Both the position numbers and the translations under genes were made by a program. Shown here in pieces: positions 1-12,700 of a stretch of 64,000 nt of DNA. The DNA is from Lutjanus erythropterus (Eukaryota; Chordata; Actinopteri; Lutjaniformes; Lutjanidae). The DNA is taken from positions 34,573,920 through 34,637,919 of the forward strand of contig CM034599.1 of NCBI GenBank assembly GCA_020091685.1, in the 5' to 3' direction. How positions within the stretch are numbered: position 1 is the first letter of the stretch; each line of letters starts with the position of its first letter. Below the pieces are notes generated by a model that searched no databases, had not been told where the DNA came from, and saw nothing but the letters and a program-made list of their open reading frames with translations.

Positions 1-3000
1 CAATAAAGCTGTGATGAGGCCAAAAAAGTGTTAAATATTCTACCTTCTTTGCAAAATAAAGGTTTTAATATTCAATGGGAGAAAGAAATATCTTTATATT
101 TCCATATTAAACTGCCCAATACACATGAATGCATTCAAATCCTTTACTTAAATCAAAATACTAATACCATACTGTGAAAAAAATCAACTAGCAGTTAAAA
201 AATCATCAAAATGTTCTTAAAATATGAAAAGTAAAGAACTCATGTAGTAAAATGATCAGTTTGTGTTTTACTTTGCTTTATTGCATCTGATGTTTTTGGA
301 TTACTATAAATCTTGCATTTTACAGCTGTGGAGGGTTGCGTTTATTTTAATTACTTTATATATTGTTTGGCAGTTCATTCTATAGAATGCATCATTTTAT
401 ATACGATCATCAAATGTTTGTAGTGTCACTGTCCTGTGAGAAGCACATATCTTTAAAAAGTCGACTTTTCATGGTGTCTGAAAAACAGCCAGTTTTCAGC
501 TTTGTGACAATACATTTTCCAGCTCATCCAAGAGGGTGTTTAAAGAGTTAACATCGCCGAAGAAAGTCGGAGAAGTTCCTCAAGCCATAAACAAACAATT
601 CATCCTTCAGTTTACCACAAACATTGAAAATCAAGTCAGCCACATATACATGGTTTTCACTGGACAGGGTATGAAATATTGCAATCTGAAAGGTAACTAG
701 TAACAAAAGCTGTCAGACAAATGTAAAAGGTATGATACAAACACCTTGAATTTGTACCTAAGTACAATATTTGTGTAAATGTACTCAGCTGCAGTCTACC
801 ACTGCTGAATTCCACCACTCAGTTCAACTGAAATTTAAATGCAAGCATCTACTGAAGAAATAAAGACGTCCCTTACAATATACTGATGAACATTTGCTAC
901 AAAAAAAGTATCAACAAAAGTGAAATATTAGATGGCAGAATATTTGGATGTTATAGCATTCCTGCTTCAGCACCTACCTTGATATGTTGAGAATCCTGCA
1001 GACCAAACACAAGACTAATTCTGAAGTGTTTCAGTGCTGACTAAAGCAGAACAATAGATGCTCATATCTTCTTAGTCTAGTATTGGACATCTTTTATAAG
1101 GCTGTTGACATGTGTGGGTACAATAAACCAGTAATTCATCATCCGGTTCATGTCGGTACCATTATCCACTTCAGCACTCGGTAAATCATTTAACACCCCA
1201 GACACAGTAAAATTAGAGAGTGCTAAAAATTCTTAAAGATAAAAGGAGAATAAGTACACCAGACGTGCCTATTTATTTGCAAAGTAAACATGTGTTTTGT
1301 GGTTTGGGTGTAAAACAATGGCAAGAATCCGGTTTGGACTTTAAATACATGTCTGATCATGCATACTTATTACACTGACTGCAACAAAAGACATTATTTG
1401 TAGGGGAAATATGATTTTTTTTTCTTTTTTTCTTCGCTACCCTTAGTCTGCCACAGTACACACAATACACTTATTCCAGCAAACAGTTGGCTATACCATT
1501 TATCTACAGACACAAACGCTGACTTCCACTAAAACAACATAATCTCCACAAATCACACTAGTTAAATGTCCCCAAAATCTGCATTTATTCTCATCATTTA
1601 CAATGACAGCGACAGTCAATTAAAAACACATTTCTTCACCAAATTTACAGGTCAGTAACGTAAGCATCAAAGCAGTAAACTCAGGTGGTTTTAATTAGAG
1701 TGACCGATTAGACCTCTGCGTCAGTCCATGTGCTAATAAGAATGATAAATGGGTCATTTGTCCCGCCCTAAAAGGTGCAGCACAGTTGATAAGAGGGTGA
1801 GAGAGATGTCAATCAAGCACGGTCTGTAAAACAACCACAGTGCAGCCAAAATAATTAACATCACCTTTAAGTAACGGACCCTTTTTTCAGCAGCCATTTT
1901 GATATGAAATATACCACTCATACTAATTTAAAAACTAGTGCGTAAGATTTACAGGGCTCTATTGGCAGAATATGGCACAAATGGAAAATAATATTCATTA
2001 TTATGTTTTCATCAAATTTTGCACAACTCTTGCAGACACAGAAAGTTCTCCAACTCCTTGGCAGGAGAAAGTGACATGAGGTGTTTTTAATCTGTTTGCA
2101 GGCTACTTAATCTTACAGACTGGTCCTTTAAGGTTCCCTTCAAATTCAGGTAAAACAGAGTCAGGGTGTTGCCATTTTTCATGCAGGCTCCCCAGAAAGG
2201 CTCTTATAACAGGACTTTAATTAGTAACACTGGTAACACTATTATTTCATATCAGTATGATCGCTGTGAAAAGAGTCAGTAATATCACAAAATAGAAATA
2301 CTGTTACATGTAAAAGCCCTGCTTTAAACTATAGCTAATTAGCTACCAGAAAATATACTCAGAAGTATAAAAACTATGCAAAAAAAAAGTACTCACTGAC
2401 TTTATCAGCATGAGCAATCATTGGTTCAAGCTGGAGCTTCATATGCTTTTGTATTGTTTTATTGCTGATCACATGTTTTGGATGTAAAATGTTTGTCTGC
2501 AAAGTGACCATCAAATAAATGCAACTAGCATGGTACAACATACAGCCGATAGTTCTGCGGGTATTTGATCAAAAGCCATTAAAAAAAGTCTAAACTGATT
2601 TGACAATATAGAAGAAAATTTCAATTATGAAAAATTTCAATTCAAATGTCTATGACCCGAGTGTTTGGCTCAGACTGCAATATCCCAACCACCGGATGGA
2701 TTGCCATGAAATCTGGTGCAAAGCGGTGGACCAACTAACTGATACTGTCATGATGTGAGCATGGCTAAAAAGACGTGCAAAGGATCAACTGTGTGATATA
2801 ACAGCTCTTTTGTCAAGCTATTTTGTAGTAAAATATTTTAAGTAAAATGACATCCATTCTCTGGTTCCAGCTGCTCAAATATGAGGATTTTCCACATTGT
2901 TTCACTCCAAACTCAATATTTCTGTTTTCAAGTGTTGGTCACAAAAGACAAGACATTGATTGAAGAAGTCATGCTAGGCTCTGGAAAACTGGAATGTGCA

Positions 3001-3735
3001 TTTTGAACTACTGTGTGACAGACAAAATGATTAATCGAGAAAGTAGTCAGCAGATTAAGCAACAGTAAAAATTATTTAGTTTCAGCTTTAAGGGCCACCC
3101 ATACCAAGAATGATACTTGAACTATAAAACTATTTTAAAAATCATTCTTACTGAAGTGGTTAGCAGAGTCCAGAATGCAACTTTATATTTGGCGTGAACT
3201 CCATCCACTTGAGTTAAAATGATTTACCATATTTTTATAGTCACTGTTTTTAGTGTGGAGGGCCCTTTAGTCTTCAAGACACATAATGTACTTGTGGGGA
3301 ACATTTGGTCTCTCAAGGAAAAGAAAAAAGCTGCAGCTGCAGTGGTCTTCCAATCCTTCAGATCAGAGAATACACACAACAGTCTGGCATGTTCTGCAGT
3401 TGAGGTCTCCCTTCCCCAGAGAGTTGGTAGTGTCTCTTTTGCTTCCTACAATACCACATCCTTGTCCTTTGTCACCCTCGCTGCTGAACCTCTTGGCGAA
3501 TTGAGAATGATTTACAGAGGAGAGTCCACCTGGGGCGTCACTGACCTCTGTCTGATGTTAGCCATCAACTTCCTGGCACTACCAACCATCAACCCATGAA
3601 TGAAAACGCTCTTTTTAAACACCGAATAATGTTCAAATCAGTTATATAACACTATACATTTAGTCCCTGTCAAATATTCAGCATTGGTGGTCTAACCAAT
3701 ACTAAACAATGCTTAAATAACTTCACAGAAAACAG
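1..3735. other. Intergenic, no supported gene
   Basis: AT-rich sequence with no exon chain on either strand. An AATAAA at 2-7 could be the polyadenylation signal of a plus-strand gene ending left of the window, but nothing else supports that. Pieces of dispersed fish repeats are visible: about 1938-2130 (a family sharing the phrase CTGGTCCTTTAA), 2204-2275 (a family ending near GCTGTGAAAA) and about 2690-2740 (a family with GGATTGCCATGAAAT). A GC-richer block at about 3240-3600 holds a 126-codon plus-strand ORF that resembles nothing I know. Confidence 0.6.
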
Positions 3736-3751
3736 TGGAAAATGCAAATTG

Positions 3752-3757
3752 TTTATT
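3752..3757 (-). promoter_or_regulatory. lrp13 polyadenylation signal
   Basis: AATAAA on the minus strand, about 30 nt downstream of the stop codon in the last predicted lrp13 exon (stop at 3788-3786). The close spacing supports that short terminal exon and implies a very short 3' UTR. Confidence 0.6.
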
Positions 3758-3785
3758 TAAAACACTGCTTGCCCATGAATCAGCC

Positions 3786-6700
3786 TCAGTCCACAGAAGA
3801 TACCGCTTCCTGCAAAAGAACAAACCGTTAGACCACAAGCACAGTAAGATAAATTGAGAACATGCTAGTTTAAGGGTTTTTTTGGGAGGTCCACCTCTGG
3901 TTTGTCTGCCTCTGCTGGAGAACTTCGTGTACTTGGGGTGGACTCTGCTTTGTTCTCCAGGTCAGTCATATTCGTTTCCGTCACTGCTGCTGTACTAGCT
4001 CTCCTGCAGGAAGGAAGCACAAAACTGTAATCCTGTGCTACCTCTGGATAGTCAACTGTTGCAATATGTGGTAAAAATTTAACAGTGTCTGCATATATAA
4101 AACAGATAGACCGTTTTGTTCACATCAATATTCCTAATCTTGATACCATGTAGTTTAGGGGACATTTGTTGCCATCTCTGCATCTTTTAGTGTTTTTTTA
4201 AAAAACCACAATAGCAGTGTAGCTCTGGGATGGCAATGTCCATCAGGCCACTTTTATCAAGACTGAAGCATCTATTAACTATTGGTTGGCCTGCTACCAA
4301 ATTTTGTACAGATATTCATGGTCCCCAGACAATGAACCTTAAGAATCTGGGGATCCCCAACTCTTCCTGTAGTGCCACCATAAGTAGGGCTGAACGATTT
4401 TGAAAAAATATCCAGTTACGATTTTGACCAATACTGCAACTGCAATATGATTTGCACTATTAGAGGTAATGATCATTTTTACATCATTCTTTTTTGATTG
4501 AAAAATGTTAAAACTGGTTGATTTTTTGCAGGAATCTGTACCAAATGAACAGTTTTTTTAAGTCTGTAGAATTTGATTTGTAGGACAGGACATCTCTGCC
4601 TCATGAGGTTTGACAAAACTTTTGCCTTTAATATTGCACCTCCGCAATTTGAAAATTGCAGAAACCCATATTGCGATTAGTAAAATTGAATTGTGCAGCC
4701 CTAGCCATAAAGTTCAAACTTTGGGTTTTTAGCAAATGCTTTGACAACTACTGGATGAACTGCCATCCAGCTTGATTCGGACATCTTGGCTCAGACATTC
4801 CTGGTCCAATCAGGAGAAGATCTGGTGGTTCTCAACTAACTATTAATTTACACCATCATCAAATCATTTTTGTCATATACTTTGGTTTATGACCAAATAG
4901 TTGCAAGGATAAAGTCATTCCCTCAGCCAGTGAGCAACTTATGGGATGAGGGGGATCCCATCCCCCTTATAAGCAAAATGACCAAAATTCCTAACCAAGA
5001 TGCAGACATACCCAACAAATATTACATGCTAAACATGCTAGCATTGTCAGTGTGCAATGTGCACATGTTAACATTTAGCTCACTTCACCACTTCTGCCAA
5101 AGCACAGCCACCCAGAGCCACTACAATGGGAGACTGCAGAAAGACTGAACTTATACTTACTTTTAACTACACATTTATATATGTATCATGGCTGACTTGT
5201 ATATCCTGTGTCCACCTGGAGCGATGGTTGTATACACAAATGCATGGTTAAACAGTAACAAGTATTTCTCTGGCCTAAACACATTCCCAGGCTTTCTTAG
5301 CCTGGAGCTAACAGCTGTTACACTAGCACAATCCTAACACATTTCAAATAGCGCTAAGCCAAACTTCGTTCTGTAACTAGAGTTTGCAGGGTTATCGATG
5401 AAAACTGACTAAACAGAGGGCTGTTACAGAGTAGTAGTGTGTCATTCCAGAATGTAACAGCTGTGTTCAGATATTTAACCCGGAGCTAGAATAAGTGTAA
5501 TGTGAATCATATAGCCCTGAGATTTTTTAACCCTGGGTTAATAATATGCATGTGAAAATGGGTTATCCCAAGAATATGCATCATGAAAAGCCCTTCAAAA
5601 TCTTGATTAAAAGTTGATATCTTGTAAGAAACACACACTGTATGTATGTTTAATGTTGTGAGAGGAAAGTTTCTACTTCTTTAGTAATCAAACAAACCTT
5701 GTGTTGGCACTCTTCCTCCTCTTAGCCACCACTGCCACAACAGCAATGACCACCACTCCTGCACAGAGCCCCGCAGCGCCATAGACAAGGGGACCCTGCA
5801 TGGTCTTTAGGAGGTTGTGTTGACAGGAATTGCCGCTGTAGCCCAGTGAACACACACATGCAGTGTCTCCACTGGTCTCCACACAGCGTCCATTGCCACT
5901 GCAGCGTATCTGGCTGCACTGCTGGGCATCCAGGTTCCTGAGCTGACCGCTTACATTCAGGGTGGGGTTCAGGGCAGGGACTTCAGAGAAAGCAGGGAGA
6001 GGAGGGGGTGGAGGAGAAGAACTGTGGACCTGGGTGGTAGAAGGGGCCTTGGCTCCTGACCACTCCTTCAGATTGACACCTATGAAAAAATGATAGTGTC
6101 ATCAAACAAAAAAAACCCTCTTAGTTGTTTGTGTATCATGACATTTTCCTGTTCTCAGATGGTATAAAGGCTCACAGTTCTCGTCAGAGTGGTCAGAGCA
6201 GTCAACGTGCCCGTTACAGAACTTCTCAACAGGTTGGCATGAGAGTTGATCCAGACAGGGCCTGCTGCCAACTGGGCACTGTTGCTCCGGACTGCAGTGG
6301 GTGCCATTCACGAGGACGTGATCGTGGGCGCACTTGCATGTTCGACCTCCTGGGGTAGCAAGGCATAAGTGCTGGCATTTGCCGTTGTTTGCGGCACACT
6401 GGTTTAAACCTGTGAAAACCAGGACGGTAGACCGTCAGTCGGTTGGAGTTTGATGTTTAGGGTGATGGTCAACACTAGATGGCACCTCACTATGCTCACA
6501 TTTGGAAGACCTTCTAAACTGCCATCAGAACTGTTGGAGCATGGTTTTTGTGCGTACCATTCTGACTGGACTGGCTGAACGCCTTTAAGCTGACGACCTC
6601 TGTCCCAACCTCAAACCACAACTTGGTCTGCTGCTGCTCATCTCTGTACCAGAGTCTGGTCTTGTCTGAAGGCAAATGGACAACAAAGTTATGTGGCTAC

Positions 6701-9700
6701 ATTCAAAATCAAAGGGAACAATTTGTAATACATATTAAACTCAGGACTATATTAATCTCCTTTAGGAAAAACTAAAATTTCATTACACACAAGACCTATA
6801 GACAAGAATAAGTGGAAAGATGTAAGAGTAAGGGCTCCACTCATGCTTCAAGCAGTTAGGGGTTAAGTGCTTTGATGAAGGGCTCATTGGCTGCGCCCAG
6901 GAAGTGAAATGGCATCTCTTCAGCCACCAGTCCACACTCCCTAACATGATTGAGACAATTTGTCATGCAAGTGTGTCAATCCATTTAGCATGGACTAGGG
7001 CTGGGCAATATATTGATATTGTACTATGAGACTACATATAGTCTTAAATTTTGAATATCACATCACGATAAAGCAAAAGTATTGTCTTTTCCAGGGTTTA
7101 AAGGCTCAGTTGCAGTAATATGATGTAATTTTCTGAACTCAAATATTCTGAACAGAATATCTAGTTACTAGTCTCATGTTGATCACAGTTGCAATTAAAG
7201 GTTTGGGTGGACTGCAGAAGATTTTCAAAATGGGCTGTGACATTACTAAGTCTGGGAATGGCTGCCATAGACATTCAGGAATTGAGCAATACTCAGCAAG
7301 TAAACTAAGGGGGTGACAGCTTTATCCAAGCTTTGTCTGGGGACAGGCCAACAGTCTCAGACTTCTGATTTACTATGAGGCATTACCACTGACAGTCATC
7401 CAGAGCAGTGTGTCATCACTCAGAGTCACAGCAGCCAGACCGTTACCAGCCTTCACCTCCCTGTATCCAGATCCATCGAGCTGTACAGAGCCTATTGTTC
7501 CAAAACCTAGGAAAGAATTAAAAAAAAAAAAAAAACTTCATTCCACAGCATTTTTGACTTTCAATGCATGACAATGCACACAAAATGTCCCAAACTGCAC
7601 CAAACAAAACTTCTCACCAGTGTCAGCCCAATAAATCGTGTCTCCATTACTGGAGAAGGCTAGAGATGCAGGCTCAACTGCGTCCTTCCACATCACCCTC
7701 CGCTCAGCACCGTCCATGTTGGCACACTCTACAGTAGCCGTACTACCTGCAACCTGCAGGCCCAGGTTAGTGAAACACACTATTCCACTGGGGGGGTGAA
7801 GGGCGATGGATTCCACTCTCCCGATACCATCCTTTATGAGAACAGCGGTGTGTGCAGCGGTGATGGAGGTGACCTGCACGTGCGGTTGTTTGATGCTGCT
7901 CCAGTAGATGTTCACTGTTACCCAGTCCACCGCCATGGCGGTGATGGTGTCACCCAGGAGTTTTAGGGGCTGGCCCTCAGAGGACAACTTTGAGCCCTTC
8001 AGCTTGAAAGAGCTGAGCGAAGTTGTGCCGTCATCTGTCAAGAACAGGGTGTGGTCACGTAGGCTGTAGTCCATGATGGCTGCCTCGTTGACGCTGGGCA
8101 CCTGCAGGGCCACGTGTTCAGGCCAGCCCTTCAGCTCTACTGCTGTGTGTCGGGACTGCAAGTAGATCTACAAAGAATATTGGGATCAATTATAAATCTA
8201 AGGAATGTGTAAGTTATCTATACAATGTGTATATTTTCATGCATGATAAACTGCTAATGGCTGCCAGAAGTAGAGCCGATGTCATGTTGTGTCACAAATG
8301 GTGTGTGGTGTTGATAACCAAACATTTAGAGCTGTGTTTTCCAAACTTAGGGTCAGGACCCAAGTTGGGTCACAAATGCATTTGTAATTGGCAGAGTAAA
8401 ACACATGAGAATGCCATTATATGAATTCATTTTCCTAAATAAAATACAAGTGTGCTCTTTTTGCCAGAAAAGAGACTAGTCTCCTTCTTCATGTGAACTT
8501 GAAATTTTAAAGACTTGTTCTTGCTCTCAGGCTGAGATATCATTATGACTATCATGGCATAATGTTGAAACAAAAATACAAGACCTTATAAACACTGGCT
8601 TTACCAAAGCCATGAAAATGCAGAGAACAAGCCTCTGTCAAGTTTTAAACTAATTACTTATGTCTGACATACTGACGTCTCCTAACAAAGCATTCTCAGT
8701 CAAAAGAATTTTTCCAGTGCCAAGAAGAGACTTTCAAGAGACAGTGGAAACAACAGCCATGTGTTTATGTAGAATTTGAATAATTTGTTCCATGTATTTG
8801 CTAGTGAGGTAGCTATCATTACTAGAGTTATCTTCTGAGCTGTGATTGACATTCCAACATTCTGTCCATAATGAAGAAAGTTTGGGTCCCTGGGAAACAC
8901 CAAATTTCTCTTTGCTCTTAGGCTGAAAAAGTTTGGGAACCCCTGATTTAGAGTAACAGATGAAATTATGAGGTCCTTTGGACTTCCATGTTACTGCATC
9001 TTAGGCTTAAAGACCTGCTAGAAATGTTATTCCAAAATGTTTAACATATGTAGCTTAGCATAATGACTGGAAACGAGGGCAAACAGCTAGCCTAGCTCTG
9101 TTCAAAGAAAAAAAAAGTAAGTCTAAAGCTCAGTAATTGAAGTTCTGTTTTATTTTTTGTTTTTTTGTTTTTTAATCTGTACAAAAATAATTTGCCATTT
9201 TTACCAGGGGTTAATCACCATTTCTTTGCCAGTACCAGTAACAGAAAACCATTCCCTGTCCATAGTCCAATAGTTTGGCATACAACCTTCCCTTTGACTA
9301 GAAACATGTTGGCTAACTGGAAAGGCTCTGCTACACTAAATGGAACGGGACCTTAATTATTATCATGGTAACACCTGTATTTACCCCTTTATTTCACATC
9401 AATACGGCTGCCGTGAAAAATGTCTTTTCTTTTGAAGATTTATAGTAAAACCTGGGTGACTGTGGAGGGAGACAGCATCAGCAGGAACGCTGAATTGACC
9501 AGGCTGGTGCAGGTCAGGCCATCCTCAGCTAGTGAAAGACCAGATGGACACTTGCACACAGCATTGGGTCCCGGGGCCAACACACACATGTGGGAACAGG
9601 CCATTTTCTCACAGGGTCTCTCAGTGGCCATCTGGAGCAGTGGATGGACAATCTGCAAACAGAAGCAGAGAGCAGGTTTTATTAATGCTTTTACACCTTA

Positions 9701-12700
9701 CAATCCATGCTGATCCAAAACTGAAACCATGAATACACCAAGTGCTAGATGTAATATTTCAAGCAGCAAATTGAGGATTTTTAGCATTTCCCAAACTGTG
9801 CCAAAATAGGTCAATATCTTCACAAGTGGAAAGCTTCAAAGCTACAATGTCATTACTGTGTGTGGGCAGTTCAGCAAGCTGCTGTGAACACTCCACACAT
9901 GTGAAGTGATCCCAGTTTAGTTAGTGTCTTATACAATATCAGCTCCACTTCCACACGTGCCTGAATGTCCCTAATTCTAAACATTTTACTCACCTTCACA
10001 CCGAACGGTTGTCTCAGTCTTTTCAAGAGAACTTGGCGGTTTTTACCAGAGATTTTATTAGCCACCAGCACCACTCGCTTCCCTGAGTCAGACCAGTAGA
10101 GCATGCCATTGAACACTGCCAGGGAGAATGGGTTGATGGTGTCTTTCATCTGCAGAATCTGAACATGGCATTTAGACATGGTACATTATTTAGGCGTGTA
10201 TTGCCATTGCCCATGTGTATTACTTCGGTTTGTTAAAGTGTCTTTTTTAAAACATGAAATTTCAGCCAGGTATGTTATGGCCACTACAGAAAAAAAGTGC
10301 CACTTGTGGGGTACATACAGGCCCCATTTACACCTGGTATTAACGAGAGTCTTGGGTGATCCACAAGTGGACTGTTCTGAGGACAGGTGTGAATGCAGCC
10401 AAGACTCACTGAGATCCAATTACTCTTCTCCAATATAATGGGACTAAATGGTTTGTGGCGCAGCAAAAAAGTACTTTTGAAAAATTTTAAAACCGTCTCC
10501 TTCCAGAATTCATGACCCAGTTACTCTACTTTCTTTCTGCAGTAGAATCTACTGGACCAACTTTCTGTAGATTATCTTAAAGGAACTGGGTCATGACACA
10601 CAAACACTAGTTTAATTTTTTAAATATATTTTTTGTTGCTTTTAATGCCACAAGCGGAGTAGCATTTAGACCCATTATATTAAGAGAGAAGGCAGACATC
10701 TCTACAGCAGATATCTCCAGAATTCTGCAAGTCACACCACAAAAATCTGGATGGATAAACAGTGCTACAGGCCAGGTGAACAAATGTGCATTTGATTTTG
10801 GGGTGGACTGTCATTTAAAAACCATTCAACATAACATCCGGCTCCCAAAAAGCTTTACCTGAATGTCATTGCCATCCAGTGTTGCAGATCCAATCGCTCT
10901 CAGCCTCACATCTGTCCAGTAGACTCTGTCAGAGATGGCGTCGACAGCCACACCGCCCGGCCAGCCCAGACTGGAGTTCACCACTGCCGTCCTCTCTGAC
11001 CCGTCCATCCCAGCACGCTCTATCTTCACTACATTACCAATCTCTGACCAGAACATGAGCCTGGTGAGAAAATTCAAAATCCATCTCTATTGTTTTGGTG
11101 CCTATAGTGATATCGTGCCTTCTCTCAAATATACTGGAACTAAATTGGGGCGCAAAGAATGAAAAAAATACATTTGAAAAACTCAGCAGTGATCTTTCTA
11201 GAAATTTTTGTGACACTTTGAGCACCACAAGCCGAGTGCCATTTCGTTCCATTATATTTGAGAGAAGGCAGACATCTCTATGGCAATATCTAAACTCAGC
11301 AACTCACACCAAAACTATCTAGATGGATAAGCACATGATAGCACTACAGGAACAAATATGCATTTTTGATTTTGGGGCGATCTGTCCCTTTTAAGTTTTT
11401 TAGGATGCTTTGAAAAGAGTGAAATAAAGAACTTAAGCTGACCCTTTCTGTGGCAGCAGCGCCAGCGATCGAGGCTGGTCCAGGTCTTCATCCAAGATGA
11501 CGCTGTGGTCCAGTGACTTCACAGTGGTCGGGGCCAGTCTGATGGCAACAATCTGACTGTTCTCTCCATCGATCCAGTAAAGGTTCCTCCCAAGCCAGTC
11601 CACAGCTACAGAATCAGCCCGTACACCTGTGGAAACAAACCGTTTCACGTGTGCCATTCATGACAGTGAATACCTCCTCTGAAACAATAGTTCATTTGTT
11701 CTTTAAAATTGGGACAAATCATACCCCACTAAAAAAACAAACCAAACCAAACAAAACCTTTAAAAATCACTACTAATAGTTTAATTCAATTTTTTGGGGT
11801 AAAAATTTAATACTACTTTTTTTTACTTCTTTATACAAATGTTTTGGTCTGATTTGTTTCTAATTTGTAATCTTGCTATGCCAAAAAACCCTTGTATCCA
11901 CCCTTAATGATCTTTGTTTTAAAAATAGTTTGTTTTTTTTTAAAGAAAATGTTGGTCCTTTAAAGTTGGGTCCTCAGTTTCTGTCAGTTCAGTCAGATTT
12001 TTACAAAAACAGGATTTAATCAGGCATAGTAATGGTTAGCTATACTCTAAAGGACCCCTGTCTCACTTCCTGGTTCAAAAAAGTCAGGACTACCGCTCAA
12101 GCTCTGGTAAACTTTCTAATTTTTGGAAAAAATTAAATAATATTGCTAACAGATGCGTCTCAACAATAACAGGTCAACTCTGTAGTCCTTTTCAATCAAA
12201 GTTAAAGACAAGTAATGGTTTAAAATGTGATTAGCATAAAGAGAACTGAATTTAAAAAAAAAAATGGCTACTGCACTACAACTCTGCTGTGAAATGAAAA
12301 AGTTTAAGATTTTTCCACTCCATCAGATGGAAAATACATTTAATAAATGTAATCACCAGGAGATTGGCCCGTACAAGGTTTAATAGCCAAGAGTTTGATC
12401 TTTTAAAATACATTTTCCAGTATAACTGAAGAGTATAAATCAGAACACCCCCAGAATGCACTTTTGTCCAAATTCTCAACAATGACTAATAAACGTAAAT
12501 GTCAGACACCTTCAATAGTCCAACTACATTTTTGTTGCTTCGACCTTTAATCAGAGTTCCTTCGGTCTTCTGATCCAGCGAGGACCATCGGATGCTCTCA
12601 CTGTCAACGTCGCCCCAAAAGACCTTCTGCTCCCTCCAGTCGTAGTCCAGGGAGAGGATGGCTTTGTCGGCAGAGGAGGACAACACATCCAGGCTGCCAC

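Larger units (their letters stand above)
3786..6409 (-). other. lrp13 juxtamembrane, membrane and tail region (exons 18-21)
   Basis: Exon 18 (6409-6176) encodes an EGF followed by the separate eleventh LDLa (CPVGSRPC to SDENC). Exon 19 (6079-5698) encodes a proline/serine-rich stalk, an EGF and the hydrophobic stretch [19 protein letters not shown] followed by KRRK. Exon 20 (4003-3895) and exon 21 (3809-3786) give the tail, ending EAVSSVD. If exon 20 were not spliced, it would read on to a stop after KKPLN at about 3875. Either tail lacks NPxY and contains no tyrosine at all. Confidence 0.7.

Noticed and set aside
12486-12545. Extension of lrp13 exon 10 to the GTGTCT donor at 12509
   Set aside because: It gives phase 0, which makes exon 11 hit a stop within a few codons. 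The GTCGAAG donor at 12545 keeps the frame and the normal blade spacing.
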